From the NCBI RefSeq assembly GCF_001439695.1, contig NZ_JYLL01000050.1, positions 1 through 33,463 of the forward strand: a DNA stretch of 33,463 nt. Direction: 5' to 3'. Shown piece by piece: positions 8,767-17,564 of this stretch. The position numbers and the translations under genes were made by a program. Every line of letters begins with the position of its first letter. Within the stretch, counting starts at the first letter, position 1. The notes beneath the pieces were generated by a model. It searched no databases. It was not told the DNA's origin and worked only from the letters and a program-made list of their open reading frames with translations. The stretch is from Pseudomonas veronii (GTDB lineage Bacteria > Pseudomonadota > Gammaproteobacteria > Pseudomonadales > Pseudomonadaceae).

Positions 8767-9564
8767 TTACGAGCAGAAATCCAGCGGCAGCCGGCGAGGC
8801 ACGAACTGGCCCTGGCCGAGTTGTTCGGCGTCACGCAGGGTGCGCCAAGTGTAGTTGAGGGCCGATTGCACGGCGCTGACCAGGCCTTCACCCTGGGCGA
8901 TCCGGCCCGCCAGCGCGCTGGCCAGCGTACACCCCGAACCGTGATAGCTGCCGGGCAGGCGCTGGCAGGTAAAGGTCTGGCGCGTGCCGTCGCGGCTGTA
9001 CAGGCGGTTGTGGACTTGGTGCTCATCGCCATGGCCGCCGGTAATCAGCAGGTGCTTGATAAACGGCAACAGCTTTTCCGCGCATTCGTCCGCCGTGCCC
9101 TCAGGCAGTTCGGCAAGGATGCGTGCTTCAGGCAGGTTGGGCGTGGCGATCAGCGACAACGGCAACAGCCGCTCGCGCATGGCGTAGCCGACTTCGTCCT
9201 TGCCCAGGCTGCCGCCGCCGCCGGCGCGCAGCACGGGGTCGCACACCACCGGCAGGTGCGGGTGCGCCTGCAGCAGTTCGACCACGGTGTCGACCATCGC
9301 GGTGGAGCCGAGCATGCCCAGCTTGACCGCCGCCACTGGCGAATCGCTGAGCACGGCGTTGGCCTGGGCCAGCACCCACTCGCGGTCGAGCACGCGGAAA
9401 TCACTGACGTTGACGGTGTTCTGCACCGTCAGCGCGGTAACGGCCGGGGCCGCATGGCAACCCTGGGCGAGCAGGGCTTCGATATCTGCCTGCAAGCCGG
9501 CGCCACCACTGGGATCATGGCCGGAGAGACAGAGGACAACGGGGCGAGAGCTGTAGATATTCAT
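8767..9564 (-). CDS. thiD: Hydroxymethylpyrimidine (phosphate) kinase
   Basis: Phosphorylates HMP and HMP phosphate for thiamine synthesis; ribokinase-like fold. From the ATG at 9564 the product is 265 aa. The N-terminal CLSGHDPSGGAGLQADIEA, the central LLITGGHGDE and the GSYHGSGCTLASALAG motif (anion hole and catalytic region) are typical. A TTG at 9585 is an alternative start but adds non-family residues. It is the first gene of the thiD-thiE-hemL group. Confidence 0.95.
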   Translation of the reverse strand: MNIYSSRPVVLCLSGHDPSGGAGLQADIEALLAQGCHAAPAVTALTVQNTVNVSDFRVLDREWVLAQANAVLSDSPVAAVKLGMLGSTAMVDTVVELLQAHPHLPVVCDPVLRAGGGGSLGKDEVGYAMRERLLPLSLIATPNLPEARILAELPEGTADECAEKLLPFIKHLLITGGHGDEHQVHNRLYSRDGTRQTFTCQRLPGSYHGSGCTLASALAGRIAQGEGLVSAVQSALNYTWRTLRDAEQLGQGQFVPRRLPLDFCS

Positions 9565-9852
9565 GGTGCGCGAGCTTACCACCAAACGCTTTTGGCGTGG
9601 CCGTCTGGCGATGGCTGAATTTTGCCCGGATCCATGGGCGGTTATGGCTGTTTGCTAGTATCGGATTTTAGTTGTGAAGTCCGCTGAAAGCCTTGTTCTA
9701 GAGCCTTTAGAAAAATTATATCAATGGTGTCTAATGGCCTTTAGCAGCTATGCTAAAGTGATTCGAAACAACTTACTGTATCGCCGGTATACGTCTTCTC
9801 AAAAGGAATGGGGGGCTTTTTGACATGACCGGACAGGTCACGCTGGGGCTCT
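9565..9852. promoter_or_regulatory. Intergenic region between thiD and the hybrid kinase
   Basis: A 288-bp AT-richer gap that must hold divergent promoters for thiD (minus) and the kinase (plus). A TATGCT at 9749-9754 could serve as a -10, without a convincing -35. A 6-codon reading frame (ATG at 9808 to TGA at 9828) follows an AAAAGGA ribosome-binding-like sequence, but nothing supports its translation. No RNA gene or repeat is recognised. Confidence 0.3.
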
Positions 9853-12246
9853 ATGCGTTATTTGCTGATTTTATTATTGTGCGGGCTACCGCTGCTCGCC
9901 GACGCCATTGAGTTCACCCAAGACACTCGAAGCCTGCCGCTGGGCCGGGCCATGCAAGTGCTCGAAGACCCGACCAACACCCTGACCATCGCCGATGTGA
10001 GCGCTCCCGCCGCTGCCACACAGTTCAAGCCCCACGACAAAGACACCCTCAACGCCGGCTATTCGCGCTCGGTGTTCTGGCTCAAGGTCAACCTGCGTTA
10101 CCAGCCCAAGCCGCCTGAAACCCAGCGCACCTGGCTGCTGGAGTTGGCCTATCCGCCCCTCGACCACCTTGACCTGTACTTGCCCGACAGCACCGGCAAC
10201 TATCGCCTGGCCGGTCGCACCGGGGATGCCTTGGCGTTCTCCAGCCGCGAGATTCGCCAGAACAACTACTTGTTCAAGGTCGACTTCACGCCGGGCGAAA
10301 CCAAGACCGTCTACCTGCGCCTGCAAAGCGAAGGTTCGATCCAGGCGCCGCTGACGCTGTGGTCCAGCACTGCCTACCTGGAACAACAACCGCTGCGCCT
10401 ATATGTATTGGGCCTGATCTATGGCGTGTTGCTGGGGATGCTGGTGTACAACCTGTTCATCTACCTCAGCGTGCGCGACACCAGCTACCTTTATTACATC
10501 TTCTATATCGCCTCGTTCGGTCTGTACCAGCTGTCGGTGAACGGTGCGGCGGTGGAGTATTTCTGGCCGAACAACCCCTGGTGGGCGAATGCCGCGACGC
10601 CGTTCATGATCGGCTCGGCGGCGTTGTTCGGCAGCTTGTTCGCCCGCAGCTTCCTGCACACCGCCCAGCACAGCCGCTGGATCAATCGCCTGTTGCTGGC
10701 GCTGGTGGCCTGTGGCGCGGTGGTGATGCTGCTCTCACTGATGACCAGCTACGCCCTCGCGCTGCGCCTGGCCACCGGCCTGGCGCTGGTGTTCACCGTG
10801 ACTATCTTCGTCGCCGCCATCAAGGCCTGGTACTGCGGCCAGCGGGTGGCGCGTTATTTCATCATCGCCTGGTCGGCGTTCCTGCTGGGCGGCGTGGTCA
10901 ACACCTTGATGGTGCTGGGTTACCTGCCGAATGTGTTCCTCACCATGTATGCCAGCCAGATCGGCTCGGCGATCGAAGTGGCGCTGTTGTCCCTGGCCCT
11001 GGCGGACCGCATCAACGCCATGCGCGAGCAACAGGCGCAGATCCTCTACGATGCGAGCCAGAAGCTCGAAGTGCTCAACCAGCAGTTGGCCCGCAGTAAC
11101 CGGCTCAAGGACGAATTCCTCGCCACCCTGACCCACGAACTGCGCACGCCGATGAATGGGGTGATCGGCTCCCTGGAGTTGATGCAGACCGTGCCCCTGG
11201 ACGACGACCTGGCGAACTACCAGCAAACCGCCGCCGGCTCGGCGCGGGACATGATGCGGATGGTCAATGGCATCCTCACCCTCACCGAGTTGCAGGCCGG
11301 GCGCCTGAGTGCCCAGCCCAGGGTGTTCAGCCTGCGCGGCGTGCTCGACACCTTGCGCCAGCAGTTCAGCGCCAGCGCCCAGAGCAAAGGCCTGGCCTTT
11401 TCCATCGATGTCGCCGACGACTTGCCCGATCGCCTGCGCGGCGATGCCGACAAACTCAGCCAGTGCCTGGATTGCCTGTTGGACAACGCCTTCAAGTTCA
11501 CCCACGAAGGCGTCGTGCGTCTGCGGGTGGTCGGCGTGCCCCTGAGCGATGGCAGCGTGCGCCTGAGTTTTATCGTCACCGACACGGGCATCGGCTTTGC
11601 GTTCCTCGACGAGGCCACCCTGTACCAGCGGTTCTTCCAGCTCGATGGCTCGACGACCCGCGAATACGGCGGCCTGGGGATTGGTCTGGCGATCTGCCGG
11701 CAACTGATCGAATTACTCGGCGGGCGCCTCACCCATCATTCCGAACCGCGCAAGGGCAGTCGTTTTCAGCTGGAACTGGCGGTCACCCCGCTGCAGCCCG
11801 AGCCACGCCCGGCAAGCCCCGCGCACGCACGCACGCCTGCGCAGTGTGCGGTGCTGCTGGTGGACGACAACAGCGTCGGCCAGTTGGTGGTGCGCGGCAT
11901 GTTGCTCAAGCTCGGTTATCGGGTGAAAACCGTCGACAGCGGGCCGGCGGCGTTGGCGGCGTTGCAGGGGGAAACCTTCGACGCAGTATTGCTGGATATA
12001 CCGGAAGGCGGTTTCTCGTTGTGCTGTCAGATTCGCGCGTTGCCCGGCTGCGGCGAGTTACCGGTGATCGCCCTGAGCACCACGTTGAATGTGTCCGAAC
12101 GCGAGCGCTGCCATGGCATCGGCATCACCGAGCGCCTGGTCAAGCCGGTACGTTTCGACGCGCTGCAAGCGCTGCTGGAACGTCGGCTGCTGTGTCCGTC
12201 AGAGGGCGAAAGCGCCGGACATTCGGCGCGTATGCCACTTTTTTAA
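9853..12246 (+). CDS. 7TMR-DISM hybrid sensor histidine kinase/response regulator
   Basis: Inner-membrane sensor of 797 aa. Order of parts: signal peptide (residues 1 to about 19); periplasmic 7TMR-DISM extracellular domain (about 25-165); seven-span 7TMR-DISM membrane domain (about 180-385); a short coiled coil; a HisKA domain with phospho-acceptor His428 in ATLTHELRTPMNG; an ATPase domain with N box LLDNAFKFTHEG, DTGIGF and GGLGIGLAICRQL; and a C-terminal receiver domain (about 670-785). The receiver keeps the acidic pair (LLVDDN), Asp715 (LLDIPEGG) and the conserved Lys in RLVKPV. The DISM extracellular domain usually binds carbohydrate-like ligands. No cognate output regulator is adjacent, so the phosphorelay partner is unknown. 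Confidence 0.93.
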   Translation: MRYLLILLLCGLPLLADAIEFTQDTRSLPLGRAMQVLEDPTNTLTIADVSAPAAATQFKPHDKDTLNAGYSRSVFWLKVNLRYQPKPPETQRTWLLELAYPPLDHLDLYLPDSTGNYRLAGRTGDALAFSSREIRQNNYLFKVDFTPGETKTVYLRLQSEGSIQAPLTLWSSTAYLEQQPLRLYVLGLIYGVLLGMLVYNLFIYLSVRDTSYLYYIFYIASFGLYQLSVNGAAVEYFWPNNPWWANAATPFMIGSAALFGSLFARSFLHTAQHSRWINRLLLALVACGAVVMLLSLMTSYALALRLATGLALVFTVTIFVAAIKAWYCGQRVARYFIIAWSAFLLGGVVNTLMVLGYLPNVFLTMYASQIGSAIEVALLSLALADRINAMREQQAQILYDASQKLEVLNQQLARSNRLKDEFLATLTHELRTPMNGVIGSLELMQTVPLDDDLANYQQTAAGSARDMMRMVNGILTLTELQAGRLSAQPRVFSLRGVLDTLRQQFSASAQSKGLAFSIDVADDLPDRLRGDADKLSQCLDCLLDNAFKFTHEGVVRLRVVGVPLSDGSVRLSFIVTDTGIGFAFLDEATLYQRFFQLDGSTTREYGGLGIGLAICRQLIELLGGRLTHHSEPRKGSRFQLELAVTPLQPEPRPASPAHARTPAQCAVLLVDDNSVGQLVVRGMLLKLGYRVKTVDSGPAALAALQGETFDAVLLDIPEGGFSLCCQIRALPGCGELPVIALSTTLNVSERERCHGIGITERLVKPVRFDALQALLERRLLCPSEGESAGHSARMPLF

Positions 12247-12315
12247 GCGAGATGACGGTGCTTAACTGAAATTCGGGCCGCAACTCCAGGTGGCCTTTTT
12301 TCCAGGAGGCCCGTC

Positions 12316-13968
12316 ATGAACCTGCACCAGTTCGCCGAAACCCACGACGTCACCAACCAGCCGCCCTCCCTGGACGGCATCAACCTGTACCGCATCGATG
12401 TGCCGCTGCAAGACTGGTCGCACCGCTTCGGTGCCGGCTGGGCTGCACCGCGCTTCGATGCGTATGGCGCGTTGGCCGGTGGGCCGCTGATGGCGGCCGG
12501 GTTCCTGGCGAACCAGAACAAGCCGCAGTTCAGCAGCCATGACCGCTATGGTCACCGTGTCGACCTGGTGGAGTTTCACCCGGCCTACCATGAGCTGATG
12601 CACACCGCCGTCGAGCATGGCCTGCCGTCGCTGCCGTGGGCTCATCCACAATCCGGCGCCCATGTGGCCCGTGCTGCCCTGACGTACCTGCACAGCCAGG
12701 CCGAGGCCGGCACCGGCTGCCCGTTGACCATGACCTTTGCCTGCGTCCCGGCCCTGCGCCTGCAACCGGACCTGGCGCAGACCTGGCTGCCGAAAATCCT
12801 CAGCACCGACTACGACCCGCGCAACGTCGGCATCGCCCACAAGGCCGGTGCCACCATCGGCATGGCGATGACCGAGAAACAGGGCGGCACCGACGTGCGC
12901 GCCAACACCACCCGTGCTTACCCCGTGGGCGCGGCCGGTCCCGGCCAAGCCTATGAACTGGTGGGGCACAAGTGGTTCTGCTCGGCGCCGATGTGCGATG
13001 CGTTCCTCACTCTGGCCCAGACCGACAAGGGCCTCACCTGTTTCCTGCTGCCTCGGCACCGTCCGGACGACACGCGCAACCAGTTCTATATCCAGCGTCT
13101 GAAAAACAAACTCGGCAATTGCTCCAACGCGTCCAGCGAAGTCGAGTTCCGCGGCGCCCTGGCCTGGATGGTCGGCGAAGAAGGCCGTGGCGTGCCGACC
13201 ATCATCGAGATGGTCGCCATGACCCGCTTCGATTGCATGGTCGGCTCCAGCGCCTTGATGCGCCAGGCGCTGACCCAGGCCAGCCATCATTGCGCCCATC
13301 GTTCGGTCGGCGGTCGCGTACTCAGCGAGCAGCCGCTGATGCAAAACGTGCTGGCCGACCTGGCGCTGGAAAGCGAGGCCTCGCTGGCCATGAGCCTGCG
13401 CATGGGCCGCGCCCTCGATCATTTGGGCGATGAGCAGGAAGCCAAGTTCTCCCGGCTGGTGACGGCGGTGGGCAAGTATTGGATCTGCAAGCGCGCGCCG
13501 GCGATGATCAACGAAGCCGCCGAGTGCATGGGCGGTGCCGGTTATGTGGAGGACAGTATCCTGCCGCGCTTGTATCGTGAGGCGCCGGTGAATTCGACGT
13601 GGGAAGGTTCCGGCAATGTGCAGTGCCTGGACGTGCTGCGCGCCTTGTCCAAAGAACCGGGCGTGCTGGAAGCGCTGTTCGTCGAACTGGGCGACGGGCA
13701 TGGCGACAGGCAGTTGGCGCGGCATGTCGAGCAACTGAAATCGGCGTTCATGGACACCCAGGATATCCAGTACCGCGCGCGGCAACTGACCGAGGACATT
13801 GCCGTAGCGTTGCAGGCCAAGTTGTTGCTGGAGGCCGGGAACGCGGCGGTCAGCGATGGGTTTATCGCCAGCCGTTTGGGCCAGTCGTCGGGACGGGTGT
13901 ATGGCACCTTGCCACGTGGTGTGGATGTTGAGGCGATTGTCGCGCGGTCCACGCCACAGGCCCGTTGA
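12316..13968 (+). CDS. AidB-like acyl-CoA dehydrogenase
   Basis: 550-aa flavoprotein of the AidB branch of acyl-CoA dehydrogenases. E. coli AidB is induced by DNA alkylation, binds DNA and has weak isovaleryl-CoA dehydrogenase activity. AidB-specific segments are present: GAGW near the N-terminus, MTEKQGGTDVRANTTRA, VGHKWFCSAP, KLGNCSNASSEVEF, MTRFDCMVGS and the catalytic-base region NSTWEGSGNVQCLDVLR with Glu430. A strong ribosome binding site (AGGAGG) precedes the ATG, 69 bases after the kinase stop. Some relatives act only as acyl-CoA dehydrogenases, so the DNA-repair role is not certain. Confidence 0.88.
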   Translation: MNLHQFAETHDVTNQPPSLDGINLYRIDVPLQDWSHRFGAGWAAPRFDAYGALAGGPLMAAGFLANQNKPQFSSHDRYGHRVDLVEFHPAYHELMHTAVEHGLPSLPWAHPQSGAHVARAALTYLHSQAEAGTGCPLTMTFACVPALRLQPDLAQTWLPKILSTDYDPRNVGIAHKAGATIGMAMTEKQGGTDVRANTTRAYPVGAAGPGQAYELVGHKWFCSAPMCDAFLTLAQTDKGLTCFLLPRHRPDDTRNQFYIQRLKNKLGNCSNASSEVEFRGALAWMVGEEGRGVPTIIEMVAMTRFDCMVGSSALMRQALTQASHHCAHRSVGGRVLSEQPLMQNVLADLALESEASLAMSLRMGRALDHLGDEQEAKFSRLVTAVGKYWICKRAPAMINEAAECMGGAGYVEDSILPRLYREAPVNSTWEGSGNVQCLDVLRALSKEPGVLEALFVELGDGHGDRQLARHVEQLKSAFMDTQDIQYRARQLTEDIAVALQAKLLLEAGNAAVSDGFIASRLGQSSGRVYGTLPRGVDVEAIVARSTPQAR

Positions 13969-13984
13969 ATACACGCGGTCAACA

Positions 13985-14030
13985 TGTGGGAGCTGGCTTG
14001 CCTGCGATCGCGGTGTGCCAGCCTCCCACA
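13985..14030. repeat. REP-like inverted repeat
   Basis: TGTGGGAGCTGGC / GCCAGCCTCCCACA form a 13-bp inverted repeat with the REP-like core CTTGCCTGCGATCGC between them. It lies in the gap between the AidB-like gene and amn, and could also stop transcription of the former. Confidence 0.75.
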
Positions 14031-14123
14031 GGGACTGAGCTCTTCTTGAGTAGGCATGCCAATTCAAAGTTTGCGTCTGGCCGGGATACAGGCAAGATAA
14101 AGGTCTGCAAGTCAGCACACAGG

Positions 14124-15596
14124 ATGCTTACCGTGACCGAAGCTTTTGTTGTCGTTCAAACCGCCGAAGAAGCCGTGGACCGGCTGGCGGCTCTGCATGA
14201 GCGTGCTACCGGCGCGCTCAATCAGGCCCTCAAGCAATACCTCAAGGACCGCGTCGAGCCCGACGCCGAACAACGCGCGATGTTTCGTTACCCGGAGCTG
14301 CGCTTGACTTACCAGTGCCATGGCGAAGTCCCACAAACCACCCGGGCGTATGCCAAGGTCCAACTGCCGGGGACTTACAGCGTCACCGTCACCCATCCGT
14401 CGGCATTCCGTAAATACCTGCTGGAGCAATTGGTGCCGCTGATGCACGACTTCACCGTGACGGTGGAAGTCGGCGTCAGCCAGCAGAATATTCCTTACCC
14501 GTATGTGGTCGAGCAGGGCGACGAACTGGCCGGCTCCGGCGTGACCGCCGCCACCCTGGCGCGGGTGTTCCCCAGCACCGACCTGTCGGCCGCCACCGAT
14601 GGTATCGCCGACGGCCTGTACGACTGGGAAAACACCGACCCGCTGCCCCTGGCCCTGTTCGACGCGGCCCGCGTGGACTTTTCCCTGCGCCGCCTGGTGC
14701 ATTACACCGGCAGCGATTGGCGCCATGTACAGCCGTGGATCCTGCTGACCAACTACCACCGTTATGTCGACCAGTTCATCCTGCATGGCCTGGAGCAACT
14801 GCGCAGCGACCCGCGTTTTATCCGCATGGTGTTGCCGGGCAACGTGATCATCGACAAGAGCATGGACCACGGCGAAGCGTCCGCCATTGCCGCAGGCGTG
14901 GTCTGGCACCGTTACCAGATGCCGGCCTACCACCTGCAGGCCACTGACGGCCACGGGGTGACGCTGGTGAACATCGGCGTCGGCCCGTCCAACGCCAAGA
15001 ACATCACCGACCACCTGGCCGTGCTGCGTCCGCATTGCTGGCTGATGATCGGCCACTGCGGCGGCCTGCGCCAATCCCAGACCATCGGCGACTATGTCCT
15101 GGCTCACGCCTATATGCGCCGTGACGGCATTCTCGACCGCGTAGTGCCGCCGAACATCCCGATCCCGGCCCTGGCCGAAGTGCAGATGGCCTTGCAGCAA
15201 GCAGCGGCCAATGTCACCGGCGAAAAAGGCGAAGAGCTGAAAAAGCGCCTGCGCACCGGCACCGTGCTGACCTACGACGACCGCAACTGGGAACTGCGCT
15301 GGGCCCAGGAACGGCCGCTGATCAACCTGTCCCGCGCCGTCGCGGTGGACATGGAAAGCGGCACCATCGCCGCCCAAGGCTACCGTTTGCGTGTGCCTTA
15401 CGGCACGTTGCTGTGTGTCTCGGACAAGCCGTTGCACAGTGAGATCAAGCTGCCGGGCTCGGCCAACGCGTTCTATGAGCGGGCGGTCAGCCAGCACTTG
15501 AAGATCGGCATCGAGGCGGTCGACCTGTTGCGCACCGAGCTCAACTCGCTGCACTCGCGTAAACTGCGCAGCTTCGACGAGCCGCCGTTCCGCTAA
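14124..15596 (+). CDS. amn: AMP nucleosidase
   Basis: Hydrolyses AMP to adenine and ribose 5-phosphate, controlling the adenylate pool. The 490-aa product has the N-terminal AMP nucleosidase domain followed by a purine-phosphorylase-like catalytic domain. Segments close to E. coli Amn include GVTLVNIGVGPSNAKNITDH, WLMIGHCGGLRQSQTIGDY, RAVAVDMESGTIAAQGYR and the C-terminus LHSRKLRSFDEPPFR. The frame is open back to 13965, but that part translates the REP. I chose the ATG at 14124; a GTG at 14133 with AGGA about 8 bases upstream is an equally good alternative. Confidence 0.97.
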   Translation: MLTVTEAFVVVQTAEEAVDRLAALHERATGALNQALKQYLKDRVEPDAEQRAMFRYPELRLTYQCHGEVPQTTRAYAKVQLPGTYSVTVTHPSAFRKYLLEQLVPLMHDFTVTVEVGVSQQNIPYPYVVEQGDELAGSGVTAATLARVFPSTDLSAATDGIADGLYDWENTDPLPLALFDAARVDFSLRRLVHYTGSDWRHVQPWILLTNYHRYVDQFILHGLEQLRSDPRFIRMVLPGNVIIDKSMDHGEASAIAAGVVWHRYQMPAYHLQATDGHGVTLVNIGVGPSNAKNITDHLAVLRPHCWLMIGHCGGLRQSQTIGDYVLAHAYMRRDGILDRVVPPNIPIPALAEVQMALQQAAANVTGEKGEELKKRLRTGTVLTYDDRNWELRWAQERPLINLSRAVAVDMESGTIAAQGYRLRVPYGTLLCVSDKPLHSEIKLPGSANAFYERAVSQHLKIGIEAVDLLRTELNSLHSRKLRSFDEPPFR

Positions 15597-15667
15597 GCGG
15601 TTGGGATGGTCATTTAGCGGTCAGGCCACTAGCATTGTCGGTCCTGACCGTTAGATGTTCCTTCGCC

Positions 15668-16303
15668 ATGTCCCGTCCCAGCCGTCCCGATTCGCGTCGC
15701 CCTGGCGTGAAAGCCCCGTATTCCGCAGCCCGTCGCGTCGCCAAGGCGCCACCGGCCGAGCCGAAGCTGATCCTGTTCAATAAACCGTTCGACGTGCTGA
15801 CCCAGTTCAGCGACGAAGGCGGGCGGGCGACCCTCAAGGATTTTATCGACATCCCCGGCATCTACCCGGCGGGCCGCCTGGACCGTGACAGCGAAGGCCT
15901 GCTGCTGTTGACCAACGACGGTCAATTGCAGGCGCGGATTGCCGACCCCAAGCACAAGCTGGCGAAAACCTACTGGGTGCAGGTGGAAGGCGAACCTACC
16001 GAAGAACAACTGCAACGCCTGCGCGACGGGGTGGAGCTCAACGACGGCATGACCTTGCCCGCCGAAGCCCGGCAACTGGACGAGCCTGAGTTATGGCCAC
16101 GCAACCCGCCGGTGCGTTTTCGCAAAAGCGTGCCGACCCACTGGCTGGAGTTGGTGATTCGTGAGGGGCGAAACCGCCAGGTGCGGCGCATGACCGCGGC
16201 GGTGGGGTTGCCCACCTTGCGCCTGGTGCGCGTGCGGATTGGCGATTGGTCCATCGACGGCCTGGAGCAGGGCCAATGGAAGGCCGTGCCGGCGCGCTTA
16301 TAA
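15668..16303 (+). CDS. rluE: RluE-like 23S rRNA pseudouridine synthase
   Basis: RsuA/RluE-type pseudouridine synthase, 211 aa. RluE modifies U2457 of 23S rRNA in E. coli. The basic N-terminal tail (about 1-30) is followed by LILFNKPFDVLTQFSDE, the catalytic aspartate in GRLDRDSEGLLLLTNDG, and the C-terminal REGRNRQVRRMTAAVGLPTLRLVR. There is no S4 domain, in keeping with RluE. It overlaps the convergent DUF2788 gene by 6 bases. Confidence 0.9.
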   Translation: MSRPSRPDSRRPGVKAPYSAARRVAKAPPAEPKLILFNKPFDVLTQFSDEGGRATLKDFIDIPGIYPAGRLDRDSEGLLLLTNDGQLQARIADPKHKLAKTYWVQVEGEPTEEQLQRLRDGVELNDGMTLPAEARQLDEPELWPRNPPVRFRKSVPTHWLELVIREGRNRQVRRMTAAVGLPTLRLVRVRIGDWSIDGLEQGQWKAVPARL

Positions 16304-16516
16304 GGCGCCGGACTCGATCAGGCCGATCACCACGCTCTTGATGACGAACGCGGCCACGCCCAGGCCCAGCACGAAAAACAGAATGAACGAGCCGAAACGC
16401 CCGGCCTTGGATTTCTTCGCCAGGTCCCAGACGATGAAGCCCATGAAAATGATCAGAATCGTGACCAGGCCGGTCATCATCCATTCTTCGAATAGTGCGG
16501 GGTCAATCGAGTTCAT
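16298..16516 (-). CDS. DUF2788 small membrane protein
   Basis: 72 aa from the ATG at 16516 (MNSIDPALFEEWMM). It has two predicted membrane segments, TGLVTILIIFMGFIVWDLA and FGSFILFFVLGLGVAAFVI, joined by the short basic loop KKSKAGRFG. The family is common in Pseudomonas and has no known function. The stop codon lies inside the end of the convergent rluE, and the longer upstream frame runs through a REP hairpin. Confidence 0.85.
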   Translation of the reverse strand: MNSIDPALFEEWMMTGLVTILIIFMGFIVWDLAKKSKAGRFGSFILFFVLGLGVAAFVIKSVVIGLIESGAL

Positions 16517-16624
16517 TGGTTTCTTCCGACAGGGCAGGCGGCAAGTATACGGCAGTGCTCGGGCTGGGCATTGACCTGCGTCGGTGCGTCGCAGGCAGAC
16601 TTCACGGTTGAAACACAGGCTGAA

Positions 16625-16651
16625 TGTGGGAGGGAGCAAGCCCCCTCCCAC
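16625..16651. repeat. REP hairpin
   Basis: GTGGGAGGG and CCCTCCCAC pair around an AGCAAGCCC-type loop. It sits between the Lrp gene end and the upstream side of the DUF2788 gene and probably also acts as the Lrp transcription stop. Confidence 0.75.
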
Positions 16652-16669
16652 CTTTGACCGTCACCGATC

Positions 16670-17149
16670 TCAAGTACGCAGGTGGGTCAGCGGCAGCTCG
16701 GTGCTGTTCAATACCTGGTTCAGCACAAAGCTCGAGCGCACGCTGGTCACGCCTTCGATCCGAGTGAGGTGGCCCAGCAGCAGCTTCTGGTAGTGATCCA
16801 TGTCGGGCACCACCACTTTCAACTGATAGTCGGCATCCATTCCGGTCACCAGGCTGCATTCCAGCACCTGCGGCAGGGTGCGGATGGCGGCTTCGAAGTT
16901 CTCGAAGCGCTCGGGGGTGTGGCGGTCCATGCCGATCAGCACGTAGGCGGTGAGGCTCAGGCCGAGCATCTTGCGGTCGAGCAGCGCGACCTGGCGGGCG
17001 ATGTAGCCGTCGTCCTCCAATTGCTTGACCCGGCGCGAGCAGGGCGACGGCGACAGCCCGATACGCTCGGCCAACTCCTGGTTGGAGATCCTCGCGTCGC
17101 GCTGCAATTCCGCCAAAATACTCAGGTCGTATCGGTCAAGTTTGCTCAT
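16670..17149 (-). CDS. Lrp/AsnC family transcriptional regulator
   Basis: 159-aa regulator. An N-terminal AsnC-type helix-turn-helix (about 4-60, with LSILAELQRDARISNQELAERIGLSPSPCSRRV region) is followed by a C-terminal RAM (ACT-like) effector domain containing ECSLVTGMDADYQLKVVV. Such proteins form octamers and usually sense amino acids. Targets cannot be inferred from the flanks, since no amino-acid metabolism gene is adjacent. Confidence 0.92.
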   Translation of the reverse strand: MSKLDRYDLSILAELQRDARISNQELAERIGLSPSPCSRRVKQLEDDGYIARQVALLDRKMLGLSLTAYVLIGMDRHTPERFENFEAAIRTLPQVLECSLVTGMDADYQLKVVVPDMDHYQKLLLGHLTRIEGVTSVRSSFVLNQVLNSTELPLTHLRT

Positions 17150-17564
17150 GGGGCTGGCCTTTGTCGTAACTATTGCGGTGAATTATCTCTTAAGGGTTAA
17201 AAATTGCGCAAGCACTGTTTATTGACGCAATCTTCGCAATCATCTGCCGGGGCGCTGCGCCTATGATTACCAACAGAATCACCGCCTGGACATAGTCCAC
17301 TGCAGCTCGCCCAATCAGGCCCGCTGCGGCCGCCACCCCAGCAGGGTTGAGCCGGCCTCCAGGCTGCACACTGTCCACAAGACGGCGTGAGGTGAGCCAA
17401 CGTCATAAGCGTTGAGCCAGGACGAAGTTCTCAAGGGGCGGCCGACGGGCTGCCCCTTTCTTTTTGCCTTAAGAAAATAGTTCTCGTGACTGATAACCTG
17501 TTCCAGAACCGGGCGAGGCTTTTCCAGTCTCATTGATAAGCCCTAAACCGCAGTGAGGAAGAGC
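17150..17564. other. Intergenic region with a possible small RNA
   Basis: A 415-bp gap between the Lrp gene (minus) and the DUF6515-like gene (plus). It holds no convincing reading frame. It contains a strong plus-strand terminator at 17433-17465 that has no gene upstream on that strand. The GC-rich, fold-prone stretch of roughly 200 bases before the terminator could be a small RNA or a leader with attenuation of the downstream gene. A TATGAT at 17260-17265 is a candidate -10 element. Confidence 0.35.
17433..17465 (+). terminator. Strong rho-independent terminator without an upstream gene
   Basis: AAGGGGCGGCC (17433-17443) pairs with GGCTGCCCCTT (17448-17458) around the loop GACG, with one G-U pair. 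It is followed by TCTTTTT. The only plus-strand sequence upstream is intergenic. Confidence 0.75.

Noticed and set aside
9808..9828. Six-codon leader peptide with AAAAGGA before the hybrid kinase
   Set aside because: Too short, with no regulatory codon run and no attenuator hairpin after it. Chance occurrence is likely.
12262..14118. Long minus-strand open frame opposite the AidB-like gene, and similar long frames opposite lnt, hemL, amn and ybeZ
   Set aside because: These are GC-rich antisense shadows of well-recognised genes, with low-complexity Arg/Ala/Gly/His/Gln content and no family resemblance.
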